Source: Streptococcus pneumoniae (GTDB lineage Bacteria; Bacillota; Bacilli; Lactobacillales; Streptococcaceae). Taken from it: a stretch of 64,000 bases of DNA. The stretch is from NCBI RefSeq assembly GCF_001347015.1, contig NZ_CFGI01000001.1, positions 62,001 through 126,000 on the forward strand, given 5' to 3'. Shown one piece after another: positions 1-9,454 of this stretch. Every line of letters begins with the position of its first letter. Positions within the stretch are counted from its first letter, which is position 1. Under the pieces are notes generated by a model that saw only the letters and a program-made list of their open reading frames with translations, was not told where the DNA came from and ran no database searches. Both the position numbers and the translations under genes were made by a program.

Positions 1-133
1 AAAAATCAATAAAGGATTTCAACCATGTCTTTTTCTTGAAAGCCATCAGAAAATTCTTTTGCCCCTCGATATGACAAGTTGAAAGAAATGATGCAATCTG
101 TTTTTCTGTTGCAAACTCCATAATAGCGCCCAT
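1..133 (-). CDS. Unidentified protein, N-terminal 44 codons (cut by window edge)
   Basis: An open frame starts at ATG 133 on the minus strand and runs off the left edge without a stop. A GGAGG ribosome-binding site sits 7 nt upstream, and an extended -10 lies about 195 nt upstream, so this is probably a real gene start. The visible product is basic and soluble-looking (MGAIMEFATEKQ...) and has no motif I recognise. The long leader is described separately. Its function cannot be told from this fragment. Confidence 0.55.
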   Translation of the reverse strand, partial: MGAIMEFATEKQIASFLSTCHIEGQKNFLMAFKKKTWLKSFIDF

Positions 134-333
134 GATGATACCTCCATAACGATTAGTAAATAGGCAGATAAGAGCTCTTCACATAAAGAAGAACTTATCA
201 TTAGTTACATTTTATCTTACTTTTCCAGTAGACAGCATCCCTCCTATTAAATCATCCTAGCATGTGCACACTTCAATCAACATTGGGTAGATTTTCGAAA
301 ATAGTTCCTCATATTTTTGTTATATTCATTATA
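134..333 (-). promoter_or_regulatory. Promoter and ~190-nt leader of the left-edge gene
   Basis: An extended -10 (TGTTATAAT, TATAAT at 328-333) reads toward the left-edge gene. The transcript would have a leader of about 190 nt. It contains a hairpin near 168-202 whose arms include GATAAG and CTTATC, with no T-run after it. The leader also has an AGGAGGG followed by ATG and an 8-codon frame near 245. This could be a cis-regulatory leader or just a long 5' UTR; I recognise no riboswitch class. Confidence 0.35.
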
Positions 334-398
334 ACATAAATTTAATAAACCAATTAAAAAATGTAAGCACTTTTCTTCCAAATTTACCATCATTCTAG

Positions 399-432
399 AA
401 AAAACGATAGCTTCTTTCGAAACCATCGTTTT
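399..432 (-). terminator. Rho-independent terminator of aliB
   Basis: On the minus strand a 12-bp stem (two G-T wobbles) closes on a GAAA tetraloop and is followed by a T-run. It lies about 15 nt past the aliB stop codon. Confidence 0.85.
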
Positions 433-445
433 TCTTGAAAAATCC

Positions 446-2404
446 TTATTTGACATGTTTTGCCAATTCTTCTTGGGCTTTTTTATTGGATTCTTCTTTT
501 TCTTTCAACCATTTTTCTCTGGCTTTTGCATACTCGTCTGTTGTGACTATCTTATCTTGTACCTTGAGATATTTATAGGATTCAACCCCTTTATTACCAG
601 CCAATGAATAAGGTGCTGAGAAAGGAACTACTTTTCTCAATCCAGGTGTTCCACCTCGTGAAACGTTTGGAATCGCTAGAGAACTATCTATCAACCAAGC
701 TTGAACATCAGCATATTTTTCATAACGTTTGGCTGGGTCTTGCTCCTTATTAGCTTCTTCCAACATTTGAGTATAAGTGTCGAGTCCAACTGCCTTAGCC
801 TTGTCATTGGCTTCACCAGGCTCGAGTCCAAGATTTTGTAGAACCCCACCATTATTGACACTAAAGATATCAAGATAGGTTGATGGATCTAAGTAGTCAG
901 GACTCCAACCACCATTGTATAGGTCATAATCTTTTTGAGCTGCTGTTGGAGCAAGGTAACTTGAGTTATCATGGTCCTCTGTTGATAACTGCTGGATATC
1001 GATAACGACGTTCTCCGTACCTAAAGCTGCTTCAATAGATTGCTTCATAGAGCTTACTTCTTGAATCCCCTGCTTAGAAGCTTGGTCAGTTATCATATCC
1101 AAGTGGATAGGGAAGGTTACTCCCTTGGCCTCTAGCTCTTGCTTTGCTTCCGCAAATTTAGCCTTGGCTTTCTCAGGATTGTAATAAGGATCTTGACCAT
1201 CCGCAAAGTTGATGCCTTGCCATTCCTTACCATAATTGACCATCTTAGAGGCTACTACTTCACCAAAGTCCTTGCCCTTGATACTTACAAAGGTTGGAGG
1301 AACAACCAAGTTACGTAAAATCTTAGTCGCTCCGTCTTCTCCCTGAGATTGAGCCCCATAGGCTGTACGGTCGTAGGCAAAGTTAATGGCTTGACGGAAG
1401 TTTTTATTAAGAACTGCTTCCTGAGTTGATTTCTTTTCAATGTCGGTCGTCTTAGAAGTAAATTTATAAGCTTGTCTATCCAAGTTAAAATTCCAGTAAT
1501 AAGACGTAGCATCCTGCATACTGTAGATGATATCATCTTTGTATTTTTCTTTAATCCCTTCAAAACTTGAACTATTTGGATAGAGACGAGCATAGCTGTA
1601 GGCTCCGTCTGTAAAGTTACGAACAAGAGCATCTTGGTCACTACCATCATAGTAGGTCAATTTGACATCATCTACAAAGACATTCTTAGCATCCCAGTAG
1701 TTAGGATTTTTCTTGTATTCGATGACAGATTTTGAAACAAAAGCTTTCATCAAGAAAGGTCCACTGTACAAAATATTAGCAGGGTCTACCTTCCCAAAAT
1801 CATCCCCTTTTGATTTTAGGAAATCCGCATTGACTGGGAAAAGAATGGTTGAGGTTGTTTTTGAGTTCCAGTAAGGTTCTGGTCGAGCCAAGGTGTATTG
1901 AACGGTTTGGTCATCAAGAGCCTTGACACCGACAGTTGAAAAGTCGCTTGTTTTCCCAGTGATATAGTCATCCAAACCTGCAACAGAGTCCTGCACTAGA
2001 TACAAGGCTTCTGATTTTTTATCAGCCGCATATTGCAAACCTGTCACAAAATCTTGGGCAGTTACAGGAGCATATTCTTCTCCCTCAGAAGTAAACCACT
2101 TAGCATCCTTACGCAGTTTGTAGGTATAGGTCAAACCGTCCTTAGAAACACTCCAATCCTCTGCCAAGGATGGCACATAGTTCCCATACTGGTCATTTTC
2201 CATGAGACCATCTACCAGATTGGTCACAATATCATTGGTTGTTGCGCGGTTTTCTGCTAGATAGTTCAAACTAGATGGATCACTAGAATAAACATAGCTA
2301 TAGGTTTTAGATGCAGTGCTAGAATTTCCACACGCGCTCAATAAAACTCCTGTACCCAGGACAAGACCTGCCAAGGTTAGATATTTGCTCTTAGACTTTT
2401 TCAT
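446..2404 (-). CDS. aliB: Oligopeptide-binding lipoprotein AliB
   Basis: This is a 652-aa solute-binding protein of the SBP_bac_5 family. It captures oligopeptides for the Ami (AmiCDEF) ABC importer and is anchored in the membrane by lipid. The N-terminus is a lipoprotein signal (MKKSKSKY, hydrophobic core, lipobox LSAC), so the mature protein starts at Cys25. Length and opening sequence match pneumococcal AliB rather than AliA or AmiA. It stands alone, with its own promoter (2437-2465), a GCAGGAGGT ribosome-binding site and its own terminator, as expected for an accessory receptor that borrows a shared permease. No truncation is seen. Confidence 0.93.
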   Translation of the reverse strand: MKKSKSKYLTLAGLVLGTGVLLSACGNSSTASKTYSYVYSSDPSSLNYLAENRATTNDIVTNLVDGLMENDQYGNYVPSLAEDWSVSKDGLTYTYKLRKDAKWFTSEGEEYAPVTAQDFVTGLQYAADKKSEALYLVQDSVAGLDDYITGKTSDFSTVGVKALDDQTVQYTLARPEPYWNSKTTSTILFPVNADFLKSKGDDFGKVDPANILYSGPFLMKAFVSKSVIEYKKNPNYWDAKNVFVDDVKLTYYDGSDQDALVRNFTDGAYSYARLYPNSSSFEGIKEKYKDDIIYSMQDATSYYWNFNLDRQAYKFTSKTTDIEKKSTQEAVLNKNFRQAINFAYDRTAYGAQSQGEDGATKILRNLVVPPTFVSIKGKDFGEVVASKMVNYGKEWQGINFADGQDPYYNPEKAKAKFAEAKQELEAKGVTFPIHLDMITDQASKQGIQEVSSMKQSIEAALGTENVVIDIQQLSTEDHDNSSYLAPTAAQKDYDLYNGGWSPDYLDPSTYLDIFSVNNGGVLQNLGLEPGEANDKAKAVGLDTYTQMLEEANKEQDPAKRYEKYADVQAWLIDSSLAIPNVSRGGTPGLRKVVPFSAPYSLAGNKGVESYKYLKVQDKIVTTDEYAKAREKWLKEKEESNKKAQEELAKHVK

Positions 2405-2436
2405 TTCCAGAACCTCCTGCTTTAAATATTTGTTTT

Positions 2437-2465
2437 ATTATACAACGTTTAGTTTGTTTAGTCAA
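2437..2465 (-). promoter_or_regulatory. aliB promoter
   Basis: Minus strand: -35 TTGACT (2460-2465), a 17-nt spacer and -10 TATAAT (2437-2442), ending 32 nt before the aliB start. This is close to the sigma-A consensus. Confidence 0.8.
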
Positions 2466-2540
2466 TGATTTTTTCCAAAAAAATCGAAAAAGACATCATC
2501 TTCTACTTTTAAAAGATAATTTTAGCTATTTTGACGCTAA

Positions 2541-2592
2541 AAAAGGAATAAGTTTCAAGTTCTCCTAAAAGATTGTTCAACTTATTCCTTTT
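2541..2592 (-). terminator. Terminator of the MurJ-like flippase gene
   Basis: A 12-bp perfect stem (AAAAGGAATAAG with CTTATTCCTTTT) separated by about 28 nt lies 17 nt past the flippase stop codon. The A/T ends could let it act in both directions. Confidence 0.75.
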
Positions 2593-2608
2593 ATTTATAA
2601 ATGTTATC

Positions 2609-4231
2609 TTACGAAAGCTTAAATTTTGCTCGCAGGCGATCTGCTTGGGCTTTTCCAATCACCTTATCCAACAAACGGGTACGAAGACTCATGACTCCGT
2701 AAACACCTCCACCCATGGCACCGACAAGAGTTACATAAAGGAAACTCCACAAACGCCCACTTGGTTGGAAGAAAAATCCTAACAGCCACTGGATGGTTCC
2801 TATTAACAGAAACATAACTAGGGTCAGCAAACTGATTAAAATGGTTCGTTTCACAATCACCTTGCGCTTGACACCTGTTACTTTACAAATGTCCCGATAC
2901 ATCAAGACGTTAGGAATGATAAGAGCGATGGTTGTGGAAATCAAAGGACCATAACTGTGGAAAAGGGCGATGGTTGGAAGTTGCAAGACTAGCTTGGCAA
3001 TGGAACCATAGACAAAATAGAGAACGGCCTTGCGGTTGCGGAACATGGCCTGAAGCATGGGAGACAAGACCATGTACAAGCCTAAAATAATAGACTGCAA
3101 AACTGCAAAGACAAATAAGCCCAGGGCCAAACTGTCTGGCTTACCATAGAAGACTGTATATAGAGGTTCTCCTACCATAACCACTCCAACCGTTGCTGGT
3201 AGCAAGAACATAAAGAGTAGGGTGAGACTGTCCTGAACGAGACGAGAAGCTGCCTTCAAGTCCCCCTTGACATAGTTTTCCGTCAAAAGCGGCAAACCGA
3301 CACTCCCAATCGAAACCCCAACAGAAATCAAAATCATCGTGATTTTATTAGGATTGGCTGAGAAATAAGAAAACATGACAACCAAGTCCTCGTTACTGTA
3401 GTTAGTAAACCAGCTCATACTATTGATAAAGGTCAGCTGATCCAAAATCTGGAAAAGCTGGATGGCAGACCCTGTCAGGATAAAAGGAATGGCTTCCTTA
3501 ATGGTATCGATCAAAAGATGCTTGCTGTTAATCTTATCCCCTGTTTCAAAGACTCTTTTGAGCAATCCTTCTTGAGCAAGGAAATAGACCAAAACTGCAA
3601 AACTGGCTACCATACCGACAAAGGCCGCAAAGGTGGATTGGGTAACGGCTGCTAGGTAATCTCCTGAACCGAGCTTCATAATGATAAAGGTTGCTAGAAG
3701 CATCCAGATAACACGAATGACCTGCTCAGCGATTTGGCTCATGGCATAAGGTTTGAGGTTATTCATCCCTTGGAAAAATCCTCGGATAACACTCATAGAT
3801 GGGAAAATCAAGACTCCCCAAGCCAAGCTTTGCATGATCGGTATCAAGTCTTTGCCCACGCCAGACAAGTCTGCTAGCCAAGGAGCAAAGACATACAAGA
3901 TTAAAGCAAAAACCAAACCTAGCCCCGTCATAAAGCCTAAAAAGCTCCGAATCAGGGCAAAGCTATGCTCCTCTTCTCGCATGGTATTGTACTTGGCAAC
4001 TTGCTTGGCCACCGCAACTGGAATCCCCGCTGTTGAAATCAGCAAGAACCAAGCATAGATATTGTATCCCATGGTAAAGAGACCATTGGCCGTAGCCGCA
4101 TAAGACCCCATCCAGATGTACCAAGGGATAATATAGATGGCCCCAAGCAGGCGACTGATAAAGTTACTAGCCGTTAGCCAAGCAGTCCCCCGTAACATCT
4201 GGGCCTGCTGGTAATTGTTTTCGTGCGACAT
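2609..4231 (-). CDS. ytgP: MurJ-type lipid II flippase (YtgP family, MOP superfamily)
   Basis: This polytopic membrane protein has about 14 hydrophobic segments and belongs to the MVF/MATE (MOP) superfamily. Streptococcal YtgP homologues replace MurJ and move lipid II across the membrane for peptidoglycan synthesis. I chose ATG 4231 (540 aa, MSHENN) because GAGGA lies 5 nt upstream; the upstream ATG at 4246 (545 aa) has no ribosome-binding site. It diverges from murE, another step of the same pathway. Older annotations call it a polysaccharide transporter; sequence alone does not prove the substrate. Confidence 0.85.
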   Translation of the reverse strand: MSHENNYQQAQMLRGTAWLTASNFISRLLGAIYIIPWYIWMGSYAATANGLFTMGYNIYAWFLLISTAGIPVAVAKQVAKYNTMREEEHSFALIRSFLGFMTGLGLVFALILYVFAPWLADLSGVGKDLIPIMQSLAWGVLIFPSMSVIRGFFQGMNNLKPYAMSQIAEQVIRVIWMLLATFIIMKLGSGDYLAAVTQSTFAAFVGMVASFAVLVYFLAQEGLLKRVFETGDKINSKHLLIDTIKEAIPFILTGSAIQLFQILDQLTFINSMSWFTNYSNEDLVVMFSYFSANPNKITMILISVGVSIGSVGLPLLTENYVKGDLKAASRLVQDSLTLLFMFLLPATVGVVMVGEPLYTVFYGKPDSLALGLFVFAVLQSIILGLYMVLSPMLQAMFRNRKAVLYFVYGSIAKLVLQLPTIALFHSYGPLISTTIALIIPNVLMYRDICKVTGVKRKVIVKRTILISLLTLVMFLLIGTIQWLLGFFFQPSGRLWSFLYVTLVGAMGGGVYGVMSLRTRLLDKVIGKAQADRLRAKFKLS

Positions 4232-4278
4232 AGATTCCTCATTCAATTTTGATAACTAGGAAAAACTCCTTATCTTCC

Positions 4279-4307
4279 ATTATAAACTTTTCCTTGTTAC
4301 TTGTAAA
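4279..4307 (-). promoter_or_regulatory. Promoter of the flippase gene
   Basis: Minus strand: -35 TTTACA (4302-4307), a 17-nt spacer and -10 TATAAT (4279-4284). The -35 overlaps that of the divergent murE promoter. Confidence 0.75.
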
Positions 4308-4329
4308 TTTGCGACTTTCGGTTTACAAT
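4301..4329 (+). promoter_or_regulatory. murE promoter (probably gives a leaderless transcript)
   Basis: -35 TTGTAA (4301-4306), a 17-nt spacer and -10 TACAAT (4324-4329). The murE ATG begins at 4337, about where transcription should start, so little or no leader is expected. The upstream GAAAG is a poor ribosome-binding site. Confidence 0.65.
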
Positions 4330-4336
4330 AGAAAGT

Positions 4337-5782
4337 ATGATTAAGATTGAAACCGTATTAGATATTTTAAAGAAAGATGGTCTCTTCCGCGAGATTATCG
4401 ACCAAGGACACTACCACTACAACTACAGCCATGTCGTGTTTAACACCATCTGCTATGACAGTCGCAAGGCTAAAGAAAAGAGCCTCTTTTTCGTCAAGGG
4501 TGCTGCCTTTAAGAAGGAATTTCTGCTTTCAGCCATCTCTCAAGGGCTCGGTTGGTATATAGCTGAAAAGGACTATGAAATTGGTATTCCTGCCATTATC
4601 GTGAACGACATTAAGAAAGCCATGAGTTTGATTGCCATGGAATTTTATGGAAATCCACAGGAAAAACTCAAACTCCTCGCCTTTACTGGAACCAAGGGTA
4701 AGACTACGGCAGCCTATTTCGCTTATAACATCTTATCTCAAGGGCACCGACCTGCAATGTTGTCGACCATGAATACAACTTTAGATGGCAAGACTTTCTT
4801 TAAGTCTGCATTGACAACCCCTGAGAGTATCGATCTCTTTGACATGATGAATCAGGCTGTGCAAAATGACCGTACCCACCTCATCATGGAAGTATCCAGT
4901 CAGGCCTATCTGGTCAAACGTGTCTATGGTCTAACCTTTGATGTGGGAGTTTTCCTCAATATCAGCCCCGACCATATCGGCCCGATTGAACACCCTAGCT
5001 TTGAAGACTACTTCTACCACAAGCGTCTCTTGATGGAAAATAGCCGAGCAGTCATCATTAACAGTGATATGGATCACTTTTCTGTCTTGAAAGAACAAGT
5101 AGAAGATCAAGACCATGATTTCTATGGTAGTAAGTCTGAAAACCAAATCGAGAATTCCAAAGCCTTTAGCTTCTCAGCTAGAGGTAAACTCGCTGGTGAT
5201 TATGATATCCAACTCATCGGCCACTTCAATCAAGAAAATGCAGTTGCTGCTGGACTTGCTTGCCTCCGTCTCGGAGCTAGTCTTGAGGACATCAAAAAAG
5301 GCATCGCTGCAACCCGCGTTCCTGGTCGTATGGAAGTCCTGACTCAGAAAAATGGAGCCAAGGTCTTCATCGACTATGCCCACAATGGGGATAGTCTGAA
5401 AAAACTCATCAATGTGGTTGAAACTCATCAAACTGGAAAAATTGCTCTGGTTCTGGGTTCGACAGGAAATAAGGGAGAAAGTCGTCGTAAAGACTTTGGC
5501 CTCCTCCTCAATCAACACCCTGAGATCCAAGTCTTTTTGACTGCTGATGACCCCAACTATGAGGCCCCAATGGCCATTGCAGATGAAATCAGTAGCTACA
5601 TCAATCATCCTGTTGAAAAAATTGCGGATCGCCAAGAAGCCATCAAGGCAGCTATGGCTATCACAAATCACGAATTAGATGCTGTGATTATTGCTGGTAA
5701 GGGAGCCGATTGCTACCAAATCGTCCAAGGAAAGAAAGAAGCCTATCCAGGAGATGCAGCCGTAGCAGAAAATTATTTATAA
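4337..5782 (+). CDS. murE: UDP-MurNAc-tripeptide synthetase MurE (L-lysine adding)
   Basis: This 481-aa Mur ligase adds the third residue to UDP-MurNAc-L-Ala-D-Glu in the cytoplasm, using ATP. The ATP-binding motif TGTKGKTT lies near residues 117-124. The C-terminal specificity loop reads DDPNYE, not the DNPR of meso-diaminopimelate enzymes, so lysine is the likely substrate, as in streptococcal walls. The length is normal for the family. It is monocistronic, divergent from the lipid II flippase gene, and ends at a strong terminator. The start ATG is almost at the predicted transcription start. Confidence 0.95.
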   Translation: MIKIETVLDILKKDGLFREIIDQGHYHYNYSHVVFNTICYDSRKAKEKSLFFVKGAAFKKEFLLSAISQGLGWYIAEKDYEIGIPAIIVNDIKKAMSLIAMEFYGNPQEKLKLLAFTGTKGKTTAAYFAYNILSQGHRPAMLSTMNTTLDGKTFFKSALTTPESIDLFDMMNQAVQNDRTHLIMEVSSQAYLVKRVYGLTFDVGVFLNISPDHIGPIEHPSFEDYFYHKRLLMENSRAVIINSDMDHFSVLKEQVEDQDHDFYGSKSENQIENSKAFSFSARGKLAGDYDIQLIGHFNQENAVAAGLACLRLGASLEDIKKGIAATRVPGRMEVLTQKNGAKVFIDYAHNGDSLKKLINVVETHQTGKIALVLGSTGNKGESRRKDFGLLLNQHPEIQVFLTADDPNYEAPMAIADEISSYINHPVEKIADRQEAIKAAMAITNHELDAVIIAGKGADCYQIVQGKKEAYPGDAAVAENYL

Positions 5783-5791
5783 GGATCGTAA

Positions 5792-5826
5792 AAAAATCAA
5801 GGGAAACGAAACCCTTGATTTTTTCT
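5792..5826. terminator. Bidirectional terminator between murE and the CsbD-like gene
   Basis: An 11-bp stem (AAAATCAAGGG with CCCTTGATTTT) has an 8-nt loop and is flanked by A and T runs. It serves the converging murE and CsbD-like genes. Confidence 0.85.
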
Positions 5827-5830
5827 ATTT

Positions 5831-6022
5831 CTATTTAAAAGCATTTTTCAAACCTTCAACGGCACCTTCTACAGCACCTTTAGCATCTTCAACTACTTCT
5901 TTTGCTTTAGCAACTGTCTTTTCTACAGCGCCTTCTGCTTCAGTCTTGCTATCCCCAGTAACTTTACCAAATCCTTCTTTGATAGCGCCTGTTGCTTGTT
6001 CCAATTTGTTTTCAAGTGACAT
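5831..6022 (-). CDS. CsbD-family small stress protein
   Basis: This 63-aa protein is rich in Ala, Glu and Lys. It has the CsbD-family pattern: an N-terminal [20 protein letters not shown], then repeated AEGAVE/AKGAVE turns. Family members are abundant, unstructured general-stress proteins of unknown mechanism. ATG 6022 is preferred because AAAGGAG lies just upstream; the frame extends in-phase to 6100 without another good site. It is monocistronic and converges on murE. CsbD is the only family I would consider. Confidence 0.8.
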   Translation of the reverse strand: MSLENKLEQATGAIKEGFGKVTGDSKTEAEGAVEKTVAKAKEVVEDAKGAVEGAVEGLKNAFK

Positions 6023-6123
6023 ATGATTGTCTCCTTTGGGTTTATTCCGATATGTGTTACCGGTTACATATAGTTTATACCGAATACTAAGGAAAGTCAA
6101 ACAATGTGCTCAGAAACAAGAAA

Positions 6124-6774
6124 TCAGACCAAGTAGAAAGTCAATCTTTCCTTATCAAAATCGATAGCCAACTCATACTTTCCATCTTCATTTTGGACTA
6201 TATAACCCAGGACAACTAAACTGTCCACAAAGATGTCTCGGCGTTTCTGCATAAGCTGATCTTTTTTGAGAAATTTCAACAAAAAAGTCGTCATATATTT
6301 AAGAGCATACTCAGGATTGACATCTCCCAAAATAGCATAGAGTTCCTGCTGTTTTTCTGTCAAAGGATACTGATGTTTGACCTTGTAGAAATAATTAGAC
6401 AGGGTCATTTTAGTGCGCGCAAAATCTGTCTTTTCAACTAAAATAGCTGCATTGGTTTGATTTCGTAATTCCGTCTCAAAACTCTGCTCTAACAAGGCTG
6501 GATAAACCGGACTATCTTCGCTGACAAAAATCTCTTGATCCAGTTCGAGACTATCGAGTGATTCAAGCATAGGAAGATTGAGGTAATAGCGCTTATTTTC
6601 CCGTAAAATCAAGCCCACTTTTATATACTCTTCCATGAGTTTGTCAACTGCTACATCTGGAAACTTGGCCTTAATTTCCCGTAAAATCACATCATCATGC
6701 TGGTCCAGATAGCGGATCAATTCTCTAAAAAATGGCTGTCTCGTCAAACGAGATGGATTAAAAATCTGAATCAT
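6124..6774 (-). CDS. Conserved streptococcal protein of DUF1803 type
   Basis: This is a 216-aa soluble protein with no signal or membrane segment. The opening MIQIFNPSRLTRQPFFRELIRYLD matches what I recall of DUF1803, whose function is unknown. The N-terminal third (helical, ending in a strand-like RENKRYYLNLP) resembles a winged-helix fold, but no DNA-binding motif is clear. Its start overlaps the end of the preceding cysteine-hydrolase-like gene by 17 nt, so the two are probably translated together. Confidence 0.7.
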   Translation of the reverse strand: MIQIFNPSRLTRQPFFRELIRYLDQHDDVILREIKAKFPDVAVDKLMEEYIKVGLILRENKRYYLNLPMLESLDSLELDQEIFVSEDSPVYPALLEQSFETELRNQTNAAILVEKTDFARTKMTLSNYFYKVKHQYPLTEKQQELYAILGDVNPEYALKYMTTFLLKFLKKDQLMQKRRDIFVDSLVVLGYIVQNEDGKYELAIDFDKERLTFYLV

Positions 6775-7270
6775 GAAGATTCCTTTCTTTACATTCTAAC
6801 AGAGGCGATGCTGCCAATTGACTAGGATTGGTCCCCGGCCGGTTCAAAGGAACAGACAGACCCAATTCTCTGTAATACTCTCTCCAAAAATCACTAATCT
6901 CCTGCTCCCCATCCCCAAATTTCATAGGAATAGTTTCAAAAATCGGGAGAATTTCTGCCATATACTGGGAACAGTAGAAACCAGCTCCATCTGGATAGAA
7001 AGAAGCATTGTAGGATGCCCCTAGATGTTTGCAAGCTTTTTCCTTCACAGACTGGATATCCATTTCTGGGTAAACATAGAGGTCATACAAATGATTGGAC
7101 TCAAAGAAGTCTGCTGGTTCTTGACAGATCACACCAAATTCTCCACTAGCATGATAAATCATCCCATCCAAATAAATGGCAACATGATTATAGTTGCCTG
7201 TGGAAATCTGGATGGCCTGTCCCATATCTGACTCATCTCTCACAAAAATCAAATCGCCATTTTCTAACAT
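6758..7270 (-). CDS. YiiX/YebB-like NlpC/P60 superfamily cysteine hydrolase
   Basis: This 170-aa protein resembles the permuted papain-like (YiiX/YebB) hydrolases. Visible motifs are the N-terminal GDLIFVRDE, the candidate catalytic His in NHVAIYLDG (about residue 28), and the candidate Cys in FYCSQYMAEI (about residue 99). There is no signal peptide, so it is probably cytoplasmic and may act on an amide or thioester in lipid or peptide substrates. The C-terminal 30 residues look disordered and overlap the next gene by 17 nt. The substrate is unknown. Confidence 0.7.
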   Translation of the reverse strand: MLENGDLIFVRDESDMGQAIQISTGNYNHVAIYLDGMIYHASGEFGVICQEPADFFESNHLYDLYVYPEMDIQSVKEKACKHLGASYNASFYPDGAGFYCSQYMAEILPIFETIPMKFGDGEQEISDFWREYYRELGLSVPLNRPGTNPSQLAASPLLECKERNLHDSDF

Positions 7271-7356
7271 GCTTCACTCCTAGAAAAAAAGGAGCCGAAA
7301 CTCCTTTCGATATAAGGCAAACTAGCCTGTTCTAATTTGAATTAACACTCAAAATC

Positions 7357-8292
7357 TTAAGCAGTAAAGCTTTCAGTCAATTGAGGTACCACTTGTTTCT
7401 TACGTGAAACGGCACCAGCAAGGAAGGCATGATTGTTTTCAAGTTTGAAGTTGAAAGCCGCTTCGACCTTGCCCATATTGGTACCAAGAGCTAAGATTTC
7501 TGAGTTTGAGTTGACGATATCTGTAATCATCAAGACAAAGTCAGAGTAGCCGTTTGCTTCGTTCGCAGCTTGCATTGCAGCTTCAATTTCTGCTTGACGT
7601 TCCAAGACTTCAGCGATGTCAACTGTGTTCACTTGGGCAACACGGACATTATTTCCATTCAATTCAAAAGTCTTAGCATCGATGTCAATCAATTCTTCAG
7701 CAGATTTGCTAGCCAAGTTTGTACCAGCTTTCAACATAGCCAAACCATACTCTTCCAAGTTTACACCAGCTAATTCAGCCAATTCAGGAGCAATAGCCTT
7801 ATCTGTTGGGTGTGTTGTTGGTGATTTCAAAAGAAGGGTATCTGAAATCAAACCTGAAAGCATCAAACCAGCAATCTCTTTAGGAACAGCTACACCATGT
7901 TCTTTGAACATACGGTAAACGATAGAAGATGCTGATCCAACAGGTTCCAAACGCATGTAAAGTGGGCTTGCAGTTTCAAAGTTAGCCACACGGTGGTGGT
8001 CCACAACACCATAAACTTCTACTTCAGCGATATCTGATACAGATTGTTGGAATTCATTGTGGTCAGTCAGGATAACTTGCTCTGCTCCTTCCGCTTTGGC
8101 AGAAGTGATGACACGCGGTGCTTCCACACCAAAATAGTTCAAGACAAAGGCTGTTTCTTCATTTGGAGTTCCAAGGGCAACAGCTTCCGTATCCAAACCG
8201 TAAGCTTCTTTTGCAAGGTAGGCAAAAGCTACAGATGACCCGATGGCATCTGAGTCTGGATTTTGGTGACCAAATACTAGAATCTTAGACAT
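7357..8292 (-). CDS. ppaC: Manganese-dependent inorganic pyrophosphatase (family II)
   Basis: This 311-aa DHH-family phosphoesterase hydrolyses pyrophosphate to drive biosynthesis. Metal ligands are visible in [12 protein letters not shown] (residues 8-19) and in VDHHR (about residues 96-100). The C-terminal DHHA2 domain holds the SRKKQ substrate motif near residues 295-299. Length is typical. It has its own promoter (8322-8350) and is separated from its neighbours. The Mn2+ requirement fits the Mn-homeostasis genes elsewhere in the window. Confidence 0.95.
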   Translation of the reverse strand: MSKILVFGHQNPDSDAIGSSVAFAYLAKEAYGLDTEAVALGTPNEETAFVLNYFGVEAPRVITSAKAEGAEQVILTDHNEFQQSVSDIAEVEVYGVVDHHRVANFETASPLYMRLEPVGSASSIVYRMFKEHGVAVPKEIAGLMLSGLISDTLLLKSPTTHPTDKAIAPELAELAGVNLEEYGLAMLKAGTNLASKSAEELIDIDAKTFELNGNNVRVAQVNTVDIAEVLERQAEIEAAMQAANEANGYSDFVLMITDIVNSNSEILALGTNMGKVEAAFNFKLENNHAFLAGAVSRKKQVVPQLTESFTA

Positions 8293-8321
8293 GATAATAC
8301 CTCATTTTGTTTATTCTCTTT

Positions 8322-8350
8322 ATTGTAGCATTTTTTTCACTTTTTGACAA
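8322..8350 (-). promoter_or_regulatory. ppaC promoter
   Basis: Minus strand: -35 TTGTCA (8345-8350), a 17-nt spacer and -10 TACAAT (8322-8327), 29 nt before the start codon. Confidence 0.7.
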
Positions 8351-8374
8351 AAGTAAGAGGAGTCAAAGGGCTCC

Positions 8375-8662
8375 TCACGATTCTTCAAAATAACTGAGTA
8401 AATTTCTATCTTGATTTTCAGATAAAAATATTTCCTTCTGTGGCCTCTTCTTACGCTTGAGAAGGGCTTCTGCCGACATGGCTTCTTCCTTACTGGCAAA
8501 TCCTTGAGCATAGATAAGTTTGACTGGCAATCGTGCTCGTGTATATTTGGCTCCCTTCCCACTATTGTGGACAGCGAGGCGTTTTCTCACGTCAGTCGTA
8601 TAACCCGTATAGTAGGAACCATCACGACACTCCAGCACATACATATAAGCCTTATGATCCAT
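8375..8662 (-). CDS. GIY-YIG family protein (YhbQ/UPF0213 type)
   Basis: This 95-aa single-domain GIY-YIG protein has [17 protein letters not shown] at residues 6-22. The conserved Arg and His follow in [19 protein letters not shown]. The family is related to the SLX1/UvrC nuclease domain, but most small bacterial members have no proven role. The longer in-phase frame (to 8767) only overlaps the upstream methyltransferase. ATG 8662 overlaps that gene's stop by 11 nt, as streptococcal genomes commonly show, so the two are translationally coupled. Confidence 0.85.
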   Translation of the reverse strand: MDHKAYMYVLECRDGSYYTGYTTDVRKRLAVHNSGKGAKYTRARLPVKLIYAQGFASKEEAMSAEALLKRKKRPQKEIFLSENQDRNLLSYFEES

Positions 8663-9401
8663 AATAAATTTCTTCGAGTTCCGGCGTATAAGAGCCATCA
8701 TCATTGTGGACAATGAGAGGTGGCAATACCTTAAAGCCACTTGTCGAGCCATCCTTAATGGCCTCAATCAAAAGCATATTGGCTTCCTTTTCCTTTTTGG
8801 GATAGACAAATTGCAGGCGCTTAGGTGCTAGATTATGTCGTTGTAACATATCCAATATATCTAAAAGTCGATCAGGACGATGAACCATGGCCAAACGCCC
8901 ATTAGACTTGAGAATACTTTGAGCACTGCGACAGATTTCCTGCAAGTTGGTCGTGATTTCGTGGCGCGCCAAGAGATAATGTTCACTCTCGTTCAGATTA
9001 GAATGAGGATCCACCTTGAAATAAGGCGGATTACACAAAATCATATCCACCTTACTTCCCTGAATGTAAGCAGGCATATTTTTCAAATCATCACAGATGA
9101 CCTCCATCTGCTCTTCCAAACCATTCAAACGGACAGAGCGTTCAGCCATATCCGCCAAACGCTCCTGAATCTCAACAGCCAAAATCTGTGCCTGAGTCCG
9201 AGTACTAGCAAATAGCCCCACTGCTCCATTTCCAGCGCAAAAATCCACAATCAAGCCCTTTTTAGGAAAACGTGGAAAACGTGACAAGAGAACACTATCC
9301 ACCGAATAGCTAAAAACCTCTCTATTTTGAATAATTTTGATATCTGTTGAGAAGAGCTGGTTAATGCGCTCCCCTGATTTTAATAATTGTTCTTCTTCCA
9401 T
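8652..9401 (-). CDS. tRNA1(Val) (adenine-37 N6)-methyltransferase-like protein
   Basis: This 249-aa class I SAM-dependent methyltransferase has the SAM loop [13 protein letters not shown] near residues 48-60 and the N6-adenine catalytic motif NPPYF near residue 126. It matches the YabB/TrmN6 (YfiC) group, which modifies A37 of tRNA1-Val in E. coli. The Gram-positive orthologues are less studied, so the exact RNA target is inferred. It pairs with the GIY-YIG gene, with which it overlaps by 11 nt; this pairing also occurs in Bacillus (yabB-yazA). Confidence 0.8.
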   Translation of the reverse strand: MEEEQLLKSGERINQLFSTDIKIIQNREVFSYSVDSVLLSRFPRFPKKGLIVDFCAGNGAVGLFASTRTQAQILAVEIQERLADMAERSVRLNGLEEQMEVICDDLKNMPAYIQGSKVDMILCNPPYFKVDPHSNLNESEHYLLARHEITTNLQEICRSAQSILKSNGRLAMVHRPDRLLDILDMLQRHNLAPKRLQFVYPKKEKEANMLLIEAIKDGSTSGFKVLPPLIVHNDDGSYTPELEEIYYGS

Positions 9402-9454
9402 GGTTCTATTATAGCAGTTTTATATTAACATTACAAAAAATATAAAACTCTAAA

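Noticed and set aside
5174-5671. 165-aa open frame antisense to murE
   Set aside because: It lies wholly inside murE on the other strand, has no ribosome-binding site or family signature, and shows the skewed composition of a shadow frame.
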